DNA of 64,000 nt, from positions 3,162,001-3,226,000 of the forward strand of contig NZ_CP020465.1 in assembly GCF_002076895.1 (NCBI RefSeq), given 5' to 3'. The translations under genes and the position numbers were made by a program. Origin of the DNA: Cognaticolwellia beringensis (GTDB taxonomy: Bacteria; Pseudomonadota; Gammaproteobacteria; Enterobacterales; Alteromonadaceae). The number at the start of each line of letters is the position of its first letter. Within the stretch, counting starts at the first letter, position 1. This document shows positions 42,873-52,250 of the stretch, piece by piece. The notes below the pieces were generated by a model, which was given only the letters and a program-made list of their open reading frames with translations, did no database searches and was not told the DNA's origin.

Positions 42873-44465
42873 ATGAAAAAATTTAAAATAACGCTTATAG
42901 CCTCGGTAATAATGAGTGCCACTTTGTCTCAAGCTGTTTCAGCATCAAGTCATCGTGAAGCACCAAACCTAACGCGTATGCCAACAGTAGATTCCACAGA
43001 TTTTTACGCATTCAATAGTTATGAAGAAGGTCGTGGCGATTATGTCACGTTAATTGCTAACTATATTCCGCTGCAAGACGCTTATGGTGGACCAAACTAT
43101 TTCGCCATGGATCCAGCAGCATCTTATGATATACATATCGATAACGATGGTGATGCAGTAGAAGATATCACTTTTAGTTTTAACTTCAGCCAAATGTTAG
43201 GCAACAATAATGCCGGCATTGCCTTAATGGTTGGTCCAGAGGGCGAGCAGAAATCTGTAGGAGTACCGCTTAAAAATGTTGGTGGTATCAGCATGGCGAA
43301 TCAAGATGCTGCTAACTTCTCTGAAAGCTACACGGTCAAAATGACTGCTGGCGCTATGGGAACAGGTACCAGTGTTGCCGTTACAAATATGACTTCTGGT
43401 GGCGCAAGTTTTGCTAAGCCGTTAGATTATATCGGTAACAAAACATTCACTAATGCCGCGCAGTATGCTGCTTACGCAAATAGTCATGTTTACTCAGCGG
43501 CTATTCCCGGTTGTGATGCACCAGCAAAAGTTTTCGTAGGTCAGCGTAAAGACGCATTTACTGTAAACTTAGGTAAAGTATTCGATTTAGTTAACTTTGT
43601 TCCTGTTGAGGGCGATAGTGCTCCTGGTGCTGGTGATGCAGGTGGTTTCCCCGGTGGTATTACACAGTCAGCAATGAATGATGATTTAGCTGATAAAAAT
43701 GTAACCAGTATTGCTATCGAAGTACCTACCGCTTGTTTAACGGGTGAAGGTAATGGCGTAATCGGTAGCTGGACTAGTGCAAGTTTACCGCAAGCTAGAA
43801 TTTTAAATCCAAACGCTAGTTTCGATAGCACTGAAGTTAACGGCGGAGCAATGACACAGGTTTCTCGTCTTGGTTCTCCTTTAGTAAACGAGCTAGTCAT
43901 AGGTTTAGCAGATAAAGATAAGTTTTCAACGTCACATCCAAGTAATGATGGGCAGTTCGCTGATTATGTTACACATCCAACACTACCTGAGCTGTTAAAT
44001 ATTCTGTTTAAAGATGCTGTAAATACTACGCTAAATGCCAATATAGAAACCTTAGCGCCGACTAACTTCCCACGGGTTGATTTAGTTACTGCCTTTTTAA
44101 CGGGTTTCCCTGGTGTGAACCAAATGTCGACAGTTACTGCCTCTGAAATGTTGCGCTTAAACACCGGTATTGCCGCAGTTTCAGCTGATATGCAATCTTC
44201 GTTTGGTGTCGCTGGTGATGATTTAGCTGGTTTCCCAAATGGTCGTCGTCCAGGTGATGATGTGGTCGATATCGCACTTCGCGTTGTGATGGGTCGTTTA
44301 TGTTACCCAATTCCTGTTAATGGCACTGATACTGATTTAGGCTTATGTGCGCCTGAAGACGCGAGTGTTGGTAATGTACCTTTTACTGATGGAGCCCCTA
44401 GTAATGCCTCTATGATAGGAACTAGTTTTCCTTACTTAGCCATGCCGTTACCAGGTTCTGAATAA
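42873..44465 (+). CDS. Exported DUF4331 family protein
   Basis: The 530-residue protein has a signal peptide (about 1-24) and then the DUF4331 hallmark SHREAP (residues 26-31), followed by DSTDFYAF. An acidic loop, D90-N-D92-G-D94 to D98, resembles a calcium-binding repeat. The function of the family is unknown; members are exported and common in bacteria with HupE/UreJ-like and TPR partners, as here. It is the first gene of a four-gene operon (DUF4331, lipoprotein, TPR, HupE/UreJ). Regulation by the ECF sigma encoded just upstream is likely but unproven. Confidence 0.87.
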   Translation: MKKFKITLIASVIMSATLSQAVSASSHREAPNLTRMPTVDSTDFYAFNSYEEGRGDYVTLIANYIPLQDAYGGPNYFAMDPAASYDIHIDNDGDAVEDITFSFNFSQMLGNNNAGIALMVGPEGEQKSVGVPLKNVGGISMANQDAANFSESYTVKMTAGAMGTGTSVAVTNMTSGGASFAKPLDYIGNKTFTNAAQYAAYANSHVYSAAIPGCDAPAKVFVGQRKDAFTVNLGKVFDLVNFVPVEGDSAPGAGDAGGFPGGITQSAMNDDLADKNVTSIAIEVPTACLTGEGNGVIGSWTSASLPQARILNPNASFDSTEVNGGAMTQVSRLGSPLVNELVIGLADKDKFSTSHPSNDGQFADYVTHPTLPELLNILFKDAVNTTLNANIETLAPTNFPRVDLVTAFLTGFPGVNQMSTVTASEMLRLNTGIAAVSADMQSSFGVAGDDLAGFPNGRRPGDDVVDIALRVVMGRLCYPIPVNGTDTDLGLCAPEDASVGNVPFTDGAPSNASMIGTSFPYLAMPLPGSE

Positions 44466-44473
44466 GGAACACT

Positions 44474-45019
44474 ATGATGAATTATCGTAAAAACAATATG
44501 GCATTGAAAACCAATGCACGTCGTCCACTTAAGTTGTTAGCCCTAAGTTTGGGTGCAACACTAGTGCTTGCCGGCTGTAATGATGGCTACAAAGAAAGAG
44601 CTGAGGAACCTAACGCGGCGCCAACGACGATAACGGTTGATTTGATTACTCAAACAGAAATACCAATCACCGATATGTTAAGTGCAACTGACGCCGATGG
44701 TGATGGTTTGAGCTTTAGTCTAGATCAACAGGCAATGTTAGGTGTGGTTACTGTTGCTGGCAATGGTGGGTTTACCTACCAACCTAATAGCGAAGTAACG
44801 GGTAGTGACAGCTTCACGTTTTTGGTGACTGATGGTGTAAATGCCCGAGTTACTGGTACGGTTAACATTACTATTGAAGCGCTAGAAGTGTCTTTTTCTA
44901 GCTATAGTCGTGCAGCCTTTAATCAGCAAGCTACTGATAAACCTCTGTCCATCAATGGTCGTGCGTTTATTCAAGATGTTGATGATTCAACGGCATACGA
45001 CGACTTACTTCCACAGTAA
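44474..45019 (+). CDS. Lipoprotein with one cadherin/Ig-like (tandem-95 type) domain
   Basis: The 181-residue protein has a lipobox LVLAGC (Cys35). It then carries a single beta-sandwich domain of the Cadherin_5/'tandem-95' type (about residues 48-137), with the acidic DADGDGLSF loop and GFTYQPN..GSDSFTF core. It should be anchored in the outer membrane or periplasm. It starts 8 bp after the DUF4331 gene with an AGGA ribosome site; ATG codons at 44474 and 44477 are equally possible. The role is probably structural, as a partner of the DUF4331 protein. The C-terminal 40 residues are unrecognised. Confidence 0.78.
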   Translation: MMNYRKNNMALKTNARRPLKLLALSLGATLVLAGCNDGYKERAEEPNAAPTTITVDLITQTEIPITDMLSATDADGDGLSFSLDQQAMLGVVTVAGNGGFTYQPNSEVTGSDSFTFLVTDGVNARVTGTVNITIEALEVSFSSYSRAAFNQQATDKPLSINGRAFIQDVDDSTAYDDLLPQ

Positions 45020-45033
45020 AATCGAGCTTGACT

Positions 45034-45055
45034 GCGCCACGGAAGGCGCCCTTTT
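45034..45055 (+). terminator. Weak intra-operon hairpin (possible attenuator)
   Basis: GCGCC and GGCGC arms with a six-base loop are followed by CCTTTT, between the lipoprotein and TPR genes. The stem is short, so it may only lower downstream expression. Confidence 0.4.
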
Positions 45056-45121
45056 ATGGATGACAAAATGCCAATATTAACTTACACGTCTTATTTCGTT
45101 AAAAATCTCATGGAATGCGTC

Positions 45122-46228
45122 ATGATAAATATCATGAAGCCCCACATGAAGCGTTATACCAACTGCTTATTAATATTGGCTTTTATATCCATCGCAACCC
45201 CCGCATATTCAGAAAGTTATACCCCCAAATCAGACCAAACTATCGTTGCCAGTTGGACGGTACCAAAACCCGCAGAACAACCGAAAGTGTTTATCGCTCA
45301 ACTTATCAGTGATGCGAGTAAACCCGGTTTCGCCAGTCGATATTATGGCCGGGCCAGCGCATTACTTAAGCCTTTATTAGCAGAAGCGCCTGATGATTCA
45401 GAGCTACAGTTTTATACAGCGAGTGTTTTACAGCACTATCATCAATTTGAGCAAGCACAACAACTCCTCACGAAAATAGTTCAAAAACAGCCTGGTAATG
45501 TCTCAGCTTGGTTAATGAAAGCGAATATTCATATGGTACAAGGTGATTTAGTCGCGGCCAAACAAGCATGTTTACAAGTATTAGGCCATGGCAGTCTTTT
45601 CGTCAGTACAGCCTGTGTGCTGGAAGTTAATGCAGAACAAGGACAAGTTGAACAGAGTTATCAGCAATTAAAGCAAGTGGTTAGCGTTGCAGGTGATATT
45701 CCGCGAGAACAAAATATCTGGCTTAAGCAAATTTTGGCTGATCTTGCTCAGCGCCTGCAACTACCCCAGCAAGCAATTGACCATTTATCGGGTTATCCAC
45801 TAGCACAAATGCCTGTAAGTTATTTAGCGTTGTGGGCAGATATTCATTTAGATCAGCAACAAGGTAAAACCGTATTAGATAAGCTGGGGCCAATTGTACT
45901 GGCCAGTGATAGTTTTGATGATGCATTATTATTACGACTAGCTTTGGCTGAAAAAAAGAGTAATTCAGCGAGTGCTTCAACCAACCATTTAGCAAGTAAA
46001 GCATGGCAGCAGCGTTTAACCCAACGCATTGAAATACGCTTACAGCGTAATGACACAGCCCATGCCGCAGACATTGCTCGCTATTATTTAGATATTGCAC
46101 CTGATGCGATAAAAGCCTTGCACTGGGCAAGAATTAATTGGCAACAAGCTAAATTAGGCCCAGATAAACGTATACTAGCACGCGCAATGGCAGCACAGAC
46201 TGCCCTTAAAAGTACAACACAGGCATAA
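45122..46228 (+). CDS. Exported TPR-repeat protein
   Basis: The protein has a signal peptide (core CLLILAFISIATPAYSE) and several tetratricopeptide repeats (about residues 70-250, including ELQFYTASVLQHYHQFEQAQ and NVSAWLMKANIHMVQGDLVA), so it is a periplasmic scaffold for protein contacts. The frame is open from 45056. Starts at 45122, 45134 or 45146 would each give a signal peptide; 45122 has the best ribosome-site-like GGA. It is the third gene of the DUF4331 operon, and together with HupE/UreJ it suggests an envelope complex. Confidence 0.78.
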   Translation: MINIMKPHMKRYTNCLLILAFISIATPAYSESYTPKSDQTIVASWTVPKPAEQPKVFIAQLISDASKPGFASRYYGRASALLKPLLAEAPDDSELQFYTASVLQHYHQFEQAQQLLTKIVQKQPGNVSAWLMKANIHMVQGDLVAAKQACLQVLGHGSLFVSTACVLEVNAEQGQVEQSYQQLKQVVSVAGDIPREQNIWLKQILADLAQRLQLPQQAIDHLSGYPLAQMPVSYLALWADIHLDQQQGKTVLDKLGPIVLASDSFDDALLLRLALAEKKSNSASASTNHLASKAWQQRLTQRIEIRLQRNDTAHAADIARYYLDIAPDAIKALHWARINWQQAKLGPDKRILARAMAAQTALKSTTQA

Positions 46229-46275
46229 GCCAAAAACACTTTATCAATTGATTAATTAGACTAGTGAGATCAGAT

Positions 46276-47385
46276 ATGCAGCAGTGGTTAAAAATAAGCT
46301 TAATCGGACTATCTTTTTTATTCGCTAATACCGTCGTCGCTCATCAATTGAGTACCAGTTACATTATTGCCGAAATGGACAACACAGGTCGCATTAATGG
46401 TGAATGGCAATTGAGCTTAACTGACTTGGAATTAGCCGTAGGTTTAGATTTAAATGCCAATGGGGAGCTAACTTGGGGAGAAGTAACAAGTCGCCAAGCT
46501 GAGATTGCTAGCTACTTGGCAGAAAACTTATTACTCAGCCGTGACGACCTATCATGTAACCTTCGCTTTGAAGTCGTAGACCGTTTACAGGACCATGCCA
46601 ACGAAGCGTTCGCAGTGACTGACTTTTCTGGTCAATGTGCGATTAGCGGGTCATTAAATGTTAAATACAATGCGATATTTGCCTTAGATAGTAGTCATGA
46701 AATGGTGCTAAATATTGGCGATGGCAACAATATGCACAGTTTTGTTTTAGACGATAACACTCGACAAATAGATCTAGATTTAAAAGAAGGTAGTTGGCAG
46801 ACCACTTTCACGCAGTTCGTATATCAAGGTGTAATACATATTTGGATAGGAATAGATCATATTCTGTTCTTGCTCGCGTTATTGTTGCCGGCGGTATTAC
46901 AGCGTAGAAACAATCAATGGCAAGCCATAACTAGTGTTAAAACCATCTTGACCAATACGGTTTGGATCATCAGCGCATTCACTTTGGCCCACTCGTTGAC
47001 GTTAACCGCAACCGCTTTAGGTTGGTTAACCCCGAGTAGTCGCTGGGTGGAACTCGGTATTGCAATTTCTGTTTTATTTGCGGCATTAAATAATATTTGG
47101 CCTGTGGTGTTGCGTTTAGCTTGGTTAACCTTTGCTTTTGGTTTGTTACACGGTATGGGGTTTGCTGGCGTATTAGGAGAGTTAGGCTTACCGGCGGATC
47201 AACAACTCTTAAGTATTTTAGCCTTTAACCTTGGTGTGGAAATAGGGCAGTTAGCGATACTGGCGATTTTATTACCAGTTTTGATTTTACTGCGTAACAC
47301 CAAACTCTACAGCAAAGGCATTATACCCGTGGGCTCTTTATTAATTGCTATTATGGCAGTGCAATGGAGTATCGAACGTTGGTAA
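46276..47385 (+). CDS. HupE/UreJ family membrane protein with periplasmic EF-hand loop
   Basis: The 369-residue protein has a signal peptide ending VVA|H. A periplasmic domain (about 23-180) contains a full 12-residue EF-hand loop from D58 to E69 (DLNANGELTWGE). Six or seven membrane helices follow, with the HupE_UreJ_2 motifs IHIWIGIDHILFLLALLLP, TLAHSLTLT and FGLLHGMGFA, whose His and Asp residues may form a metal path. Classical HupE/UreJ proteins carry nickel; for this longer group the substrate is not known. The mature protein would start with His. ATG at 46276 (after GTGAGA) is preferred over GTG at 46264. It is the last gene of the DUF4331 operon. Confidence 0.84.
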   Translation: MQQWLKISLIGLSFLFANTVVAHQLSTSYIIAEMDNTGRINGEWQLSLTDLELAVGLDLNANGELTWGEVTSRQAEIASYLAENLLLSRDDLSCNLRFEVVDRLQDHANEAFAVTDFSGQCAISGSLNVKYNAIFALDSSHEMVLNIGDGNNMHSFVLDDNTRQIDLDLKEGSWQTTFTQFVYQGVIHIWIGIDHILFLLALLLPAVLQRRNNQWQAITSVKTILTNTVWIISAFTLAHSLTLTATALGWLTPSSRWVELGIAISVLFAALNNIWPVVLRLAWLTFAFGLLHGMGFAGVLGELGLPADQQLLSILAFNLGVEIGQLAILAILLPVLILLRNTKLYSKGIIPVGSLLIAIMAVQWSIERW

Positions 47386-47494
47386 CTATAGGTTACCGTT
47401 GCCGCGGCTATGAAGTGAAAATCAGTGGAAGTTATTGTTAATTATTAAATAGATTAGTTTGAATTATTTGTTAGTCATTCTTCCTAAAAATAAA

Positions 47495-47530
47495 AAGCCC
47501 TAGTTAATTTAATAACTAGGGCTTAATTTT
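47495..47530. terminator. Bidirectional terminator between the HupE/UreJ gene and fur
   Basis: Perfect twelve-base arms (AAGCCCTAGTTA / TAACTAGGGCTT), flanked by A-runs and T-runs, lie between the convergent genes and serve both. Confidence 0.93.
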
Positions 47531-47548
47531 TTGTATTTTGTCAGTGAT

Positions 47549-47992
47549 TTAAAACTGTGCTTTACGGAAATTCTCGCAAGCTACTTCGTCTTCACATTCA
47601 CCGTATAAGTATAAACTGTGATTGGTCAGTTTTACTTTATGCAATTTTGCTACATCTTCTTGGCGTTGCTCAATAACATCGTCTTCAAATTCAATAACTT
47701 TACCGCAGTTAAGACAAACTAGATGATCATGATGTTTTTTATGGCTAAGTTCAAATACTGACTTACCCCCTTCAAAATGATGACGAGTTACAATACCTGC
47801 GTCGTCAAATTGGTTTAAGACACGATATACTGTCGCTAAGCCAATTTCTTCATTATGCTCAAGCAAAATTTTGTATACGTCTTCTGCACTGATGTGTTGG
47901 TTATTTGGATTTTGTAAAATGCCCAAAATTTTAATGCGCGGCAAAGTGATTTTTAGTCCGGCTCTTTTTAATTCTTCATTTTGTTCAGGCAT
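47549..47992 (-). CDS. fur: Ferric uptake regulator Fur
   Basis: Fur binds Fe(II) and represses iron-uptake genes. The 147-residue protein shows the N-terminal winged helix (LKRAGLKITLPRIKILGIL) and the metal-site region with HHDH (87-90) before CLNC (93-96), plus a second cysteine pair C133/C139. The order and spacing match enterobacterial and Vibrio Fur. In related genomes fur is next to fldA; here the fldA block begins about 5.6 kb away with unrelated genes between. Confidence 0.95.
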   Translation of the reverse strand: MPEQNEELKRAGLKITLPRIKILGILQNPNNQHISAEDVYKILLEHNEEIGLATVYRVLNQFDDAGIVTRHHFEGGKSVFELSHKKHHDHLVCLNCGKVIEFEDDVIEQRQEDVAKLHKVKLTNHSLYLYGECEDEVACENFRKAQF

Positions 47993-48203
47993 TAATTTTA
48001 ATCTCTACATCAGGCTTTCAATTTATTGAAAATTATAGGGGGTTATGGGCTAGGTTGAAAGGGCTAGTTGTAAATGAATATCTCTTTTGTTGTTTTATTG
48101 GCTTAAAACGTCATAATACACCACTGGTCTGATGAGTTTGGTTTTATAAACCATACGGTTTACAGAAGTACTCACATTTTATTTAGCTTTAAAAGGAAAT
48201 TAT

Positions 48204-48671
48204 ATGTTTAAAAAAGCTTGGCAAATGAAATTATTATTAAATATTTGGCCGCCATTTCTATTTACCGGTATTCGCGTTGTCGACGTTGCTGACGATTTTC
48301 GTAGAGCTAAGGTGCGTTTAAAACTCAGTACCTTTAATCAAAATGCGGTTGGCGTGCATTTTGGTGGGTCATTATATGCCATGACAGATCCCTTTTTTAT
48401 GCTATTGATAATGTCACGATTGGGCAAGGATTATGTGGTTTGGGATAAGTCTGCAGATATTGATTACATTAAACCTGGTAAGGGCACAGTAACTGCCGAA
48501 TTTATAATTACCGATGCTTTGATTGAAGATATTTTGGCACACACTGCTGCTGGCGAAAAATACCTGCCAGAACTTCCAGTTTACGTTAAAGATGCTGAAG
48601 GAGAAATTGTGGCTAAACTCAATCGGACACTTTATATTCGACGAAAAAATCAGCGCAATAGTTACGGCTAA
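48204..48671 (+). CDS. DUF4442 hotdog-fold protein (thioesterase-like)
   Basis: This 155-residue protein belongs to the DUF4442 group of hotdog-fold, probable acyl-CoA thioesterases (RRAKVRLKLSTFNQNAVGVHF, seen as RRAKVRLKL and FNQNAVGVHFGG; AMTDPFF). The substrate is unknown. AAAGGA precedes the ATG. It is divergent from fur across about 210 bp. Confidence 0.75.
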   Translation: MFKKAWQMKLLLNIWPPFLFTGIRVVDVADDFRRAKVRLKLSTFNQNAVGVHFGGSLYAMTDPFFMLLIMSRLGKDYVVWDKSADIDYIKPGKGTVTAEFIITDALIEDILAHTAAGEKYLPELPVYVKDAEGEIVAKLNRTLYIRRKNQRNSYG

Positions 48672-48683
48672 TGCGCTCAAATG

Positions 48684-48716
48684 CACTGTCTAGAATAAGA
48701 CACTGTCTAAAATAAG
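48684..48716. repeat. Short direct repeat after the DUF4442 gene
   Basis: CACTGTCTAGAATAAG and CACTGTCTAAAATAAG lie one base apart (period 17). A second small repeat, TGCTGTATCTCTG, occurs twice at about 48809-48836. The 207-bp gap to hflX is otherwise featureless. Confidence 0.8.
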
Positions 48717-48878
48717 GTAATGTGTAACCAATATAAAGTCACGTTATAGGGGCTGCGCGAAATAGAGCAGCAATGGGACACCTTAGCTAATGTGTCCCAC
48801 TTTGCAGTGCTGTATCTCTGTGCTGTATCTCTGTGCGGGTAATCATGGTGCAGTTAATTGCCACCCAGTCTTTGGAAA

Positions 48879-50264
48879 CTATTTATCAGCTTCTATGTTT
48901 AGCATACGTTTTTTTAATCTTTCTAAATCAATCGCGTTTGAGCGCACGGTAAGCTTAATATGGCTATATTCATATTCTTCTTTAGTAACACTCATGCTTG
49001 ATCGAATTTCGCCTATAATACCTTTAGCGGTGTAAGGAATAATGAACTCATCTTCAATCATCTCTTCCTGTGCAGTATTAACAATATATTGATGTAACTT
49101 ACTAATATCAGCTGGATTGCGAGTTGATGTCATCATGGCATCTGGAAATTCTGCCATTAACGCCTGTTGTTCTTCGGTGCTAAGTTGATCAGATTTATTC
49201 AGTACCAATAATTTCTTACTATCTTCAACGCCCACTTCTTCTAGTACTTCATGCACAACATCAAGCTGTGAGCGAAAACTAGGGTCAGAGGCGTCAACCA
49301 CATACAACAATAATGAAGCATCATGCGCTTCTGCTAAGGTTGAATGGAATGACGCGACTAAGTCGTGCGGTAATTTTTTAATAAAACCAACAGTATCAGA
49401 CACTAATATTCTAGGCTGAACGGTTGGGTACAATGCACGAACTGTAGTATCCAGCGTCGCAAAAAGTTTGTTTTCACCTTCTACATCACTCCCCGTAATA
49501 GCTCGCATCATTGATGACTTACCCGCATTGGTATAACCGACTAGGGCGACACAAAAAAGCTCTGAACGTTGGGTGCGTCGGCCTTTCATTTCATGTTGAA
49601 CACTGACTAATTCGCGCTTAAGGTCTGCTAGTTGATCACGTACCGCTCGGCGGTTTAGCTCTAGGTTCGTTTCGCCTGCACCTTTACCCATTTGACGATC
49701 TCTATCGCCAGATGATGTTTCACGAAGGCGCGGTGCTACATAATTAAGACGAGCAATTTCAACTTGTAATTTCGCCGTTTTGGTACGAGCATGGCGACTA
49801 AATATTTCAATAATAATACCGGTACGATCAAATACCTCTACGCCTAATTGATTCTCGACATTACGCAGTTGTGATGGACTTAAATCACAGTCAAATACCA
49901 CTACATCTGCACAGGCAAAGGGCAGATTCTCAGAAGGGATGTCTGATGGCATATTAGTCAGCAGGGTTTCATCTTTTATTTCTTTAGATGAGTCTTGAGA
50001 TAGGTCGTCATTTTCTTCTTCTTCAACTTCACCTTTGTTACCAGTAAGGTGTGCTATTTCAGCCAGCTTACCTAAACCAAGTACGTTAACTTTATTGGTT
50101 GAACTCAATTTTTGCGACTGTGTGCCAACGACTTTAAAACCTAAAGTCGTGACTAAACGGGCTAGCTCTGCCAGTGACTCTGTTGCTTCATCACCTTTAA
50201 ACTGAGGTGTACAAATGGAAATAAGTAAAGCGTGATTAAGTGATGCTTTTGCTGTTAGTTGCAT
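48879..50264 (-). CDS. hflX: HflX-type ribosome-associated GTPase
   Basis: HflX rescues or splits stalled ribosomes using GTP. The 461-residue protein has the HflX N-terminal domain (VFDCDLSPSQLRNVENQLG, VFDRTGIIIEIFSRHARTK), the linker GKGAGETNLELNRR, and a GTPase domain with G1 GYTNAGKSS, G3 DTVGF and G4 NKSD. An acidic low-complexity insertion (about residues 80-115) interrupts the N-terminal domain. It is not beside hfq as in E. coli, so it could be a second, diverged HflX copy. Confidence 0.85.
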   Translation of the reverse strand: MQLTAKASLNHALLISICTPQFKGDEATESLAELARLVTTLGFKVVGTQSQKLSSTNKVNVLGLGKLAEIAHLTGNKGEVEEEENDDLSQDSSKEIKDETLLTNMPSDIPSENLPFACADVVVFDCDLSPSQLRNVENQLGVEVFDRTGIIIEIFSRHARTKTAKLQVEIARLNYVAPRLRETSSGDRDRQMGKGAGETNLELNRRAVRDQLADLKRELVSVQHEMKGRRTQRSELFCVALVGYTNAGKSSMMRAITGSDVEGENKLFATLDTTVRALYPTVQPRILVSDTVGFIKKLPHDLVASFHSTLAEAHDASLLLYVVDASDPSFRSQLDVVHEVLEEVGVEDSKKLLVLNKSDQLSTEEQQALMAEFPDAMMTSTRNPADISKLHQYIVNTAQEEMIEDEFIIPYTAKGIIGEIRSSMSVTKEEYEYSHIKLTVRSNAIDLERLKKRMLNIEADK

Positions 50265-50469
50265 AATTTTTTATATAAGTGCACTTGAGGTGCAAACCTA
50301 AATTTTTGTCTAAAGTAAGTTCATCCTACGCTGTTATAGGTAAGCTTTATAGGGGAATAAGGGACTAAATTTTAGTTAGTGAATGATCGTGGCTATAACT
50401 ACCTACAGGACATAATAAAAATGTGCTAACGTTTGAGATATTTCCATGCCCAAAGGCTGATTATTAACA

Positions 50470-51252
50470 ATGTCATTTGAACTCATATTTCTGTTTTTCG
50501 CAGGCTTTTTTGGCGGAGTGCTTAACTCAATTGCCGGTGGAGGAAGTTTTATTACTTTTCCTGCGCTGATCTTTGTCGGTATTACCCCTATTATGGCTAA
50601 TGCGACTAATACTTTTGCGTCGTGCGCGGGTTATTTGAGCGGTACTTATGCTTTTAGAAAAGAGCTTGCTGAACATAAAAGTGAATTGCCTAAAATCATA
50701 ATGATCAGTCTACTCGGCGGTATATCTGGTGCTTGGTTATTACTACAAACGTCTGAGGTTGTCTTTCGCTCGGCCATCCCATGGTTGTTATTATTTGCTA
50801 CTGTGCTATTTATTTTCGGCGGACAAATAAATAAAGCACTTAAAAAAGCAGCCTCGAATAGCCAACACGCATCTGCTATCGGCGGAATTTTACTGATAAT
50901 CATACTACTAGGTGTTTCAATCTATGGCGGTTTTTTTAACGCGGGGTTAGGTATTATAGTGCTCAGTTATTTAGCATTAGCTGGTTACACCAATATTAAT
51001 GCCATGAATGGATTAAAGCTATTGGTATCATCGACCGTGTCGTTGATTGCCATTGCACTGTTTATTTATAATGATGTTATTGTTTGGTATGAAGGTACTA
51101 TTTTATTATCGGGCACTTTAGCCGGAGGGTATATGGCAGCAAAGTTATCCCGAAAACTGCCCCAAAAGCATGTTAGAGGCTTTGTTATTGTGGCGAGTAT
51201 TGCGACTACGCTGTATTTCTTTTTTGATGTTTATTCTGGCCAGTACATATAA
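50470..51252 (+). CDS. TSUP (TauE/SafE) family permease
   Basis: The 260-residue membrane protein has about eight helices and the duplicated TauE/SafE motif (GGVLNSIAGGGSFITFPALIF, seen as GGVLNSIAGGGSF and GGFFNAGLGIIVLSYLALAG in the second half). Family members export or import small sulfur-containing or organic anions; the substrate cannot be assigned. It is divergent from hflX and a single gene. Confidence 0.85.
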   Translation: MSFELIFLFFAGFFGGVLNSIAGGGSFITFPALIFVGITPIMANATNTFASCAGYLSGTYAFRKELAEHKSELPKIIMISLLGGISGAWLLLQTSEVVFRSAIPWLLLFATVLFIFGGQINKALKKAASNSQHASAIGGILLIIILLGVSIYGGFFNAGLGIIVLSYLALAGYTNINAMNGLKLLVSSTVSLIAIALFIYNDVIVWYEGTILLSGTLAGGYMAAKLSRKLPQKHVRGFVIVASIATTLYFFFDVYSGQYI

Positions 51253-51353
51253 ATTAATATTATTACCCGCTATCTAAGTCCTATGTTTTCGCAGAAAAAC
51301 CACAGCGATGAATGATTTAAAAAGTTTAATAGCACTAGCTCTATTATAACTTT

Positions 51354-51387
51354 AACGGTAAGCACTCAGTTTAGGTGCCTACCGTTT
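51354..51387. terminator. Hairpin between convergent TSUP and DUF4239 genes
   Basis: AACGGTA-a-GCAC pairs with GTGC-c-TACCGTT around an 8-9-base loop. It is followed by a weak T-rich stretch on the plus strand. It lies between convergent genes. Confidence 0.65.
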
Positions 51388-51449
51388 ATGTTTTACTGAA
51401 ATTTTATTGATACTTTACAAATATAATATGGTAATTAATGTTGCGCTAT

Positions 51450-52250
51450 CTACCCAGCTTTATAATCTTCAAGTGTCACTATAGCGTCATGTAAACTATC
51501 TTGGTTTACTTGTATGATGCCTCGTTTGGGGCGATCTAAATCAATGATAATAAAGACTACCAAGACGATTAATGTGAATAATAAAATCGTTGGGAAAGCA
51601 GGGCGCTTTTTCCCTAAACCACTGTTGTAACCTAACATACCGCCAACGGTAACAAATACACCAAACAACAAAAATAATACCGGCTCTGGTACATGTAGTC
51701 TGAGCATAGCTGTACGCTTATTTTCAATTTGAATCATTGACGATAAAGACTGATAAAAGCCATTTGCGATTAACAATGATTTTGGATTAATCAATTCTTT
51801 TTGTGCTAATTCAATCAGGTTGGCTTGTGATTTACTCACTTTTTTATTGATGGCACTTCGCTGCTCAGGATTTGACAAGTCAACTTGGCTGAGTGAAATA
51901 CGAAGCGCTAAATAAGCTTCTAATTCATTAAAAACAGCTTCCCGTATTTCCACTGGCAGTAACTTTGCCTGCATTGCAACTCTGTTAATAGCACCTGCTT
52001 CTTCGATAACGGCACTGCTTCTTGCATCGTAACGGTGAAGTGACATGTTAAAAGTGAAACCTAGTAATAAGGCCAATAATCCAATAATGCCTGTTTGAAT
52101 AGCCGTTGATTGGCTTTTCATTTCGGCGTTTTCTACATCGACATTTCGACGCCCTAAGCTGTAGGCTATTTGATTAATTATTAACATCAAAATAAAAAGC
52201 GTGATAATAATTATAAGGCTATTTTTGTCGTACATTAATTCTTGGCTCAC
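51450..52250 (-). CDS. DUF4239 (bestrophin-like) membrane protein
   Basis: The 266-residue protein has two N-terminal and two C-terminal membrane helices around a soluble helical region. It has the DUF4239 hallmarks: LLALLLGFTFNMSLHRYDAR, EEAGAINR and DLDRPKRGIIQV. The family has been compared with bestrophin channels; no function is proven. The start is a GTG at 52250 or an ATG at 52235; neither has a strong ribosome site. The gene stands alone. Confidence 0.82.
   Translation of the reverse strand: MSQELMYDKNSLIIIITLFILMLIINQIAYSLGRRNVDVENAEMKSQSTAIQTGIIGLLALLLGFTFNMSLHRYDARSSAVIEEAGAINRVAMQAKLLPVEIREAVFNELEAYLALRISLSQVDLSNPEQRSAINKKVSKSQANLIELAQKELINPKSLLIANGFYQSLSSMIQIENKRTAMLRLHVPEPVLFLLFGVFVTVGGMLGYNSGLGKKRPAFPTILLFTLIVLVVFIIIDLDRPKRGIIQVNQDSLHDAIVTLEDYKAG

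Noticed and set aside
43541..43900. 119-codon frame antisense to the DUF4331 gene
   Set aside because: It lies wholly inside a well-supported gene, has no ribosome site or family features, and its composition mirrors the sense codons.
45723..46130. 135-codon frame antisense to the TPR gene
   Set aside because: Fully inside the TPR gene, with no recognisable domain or ribosome site.
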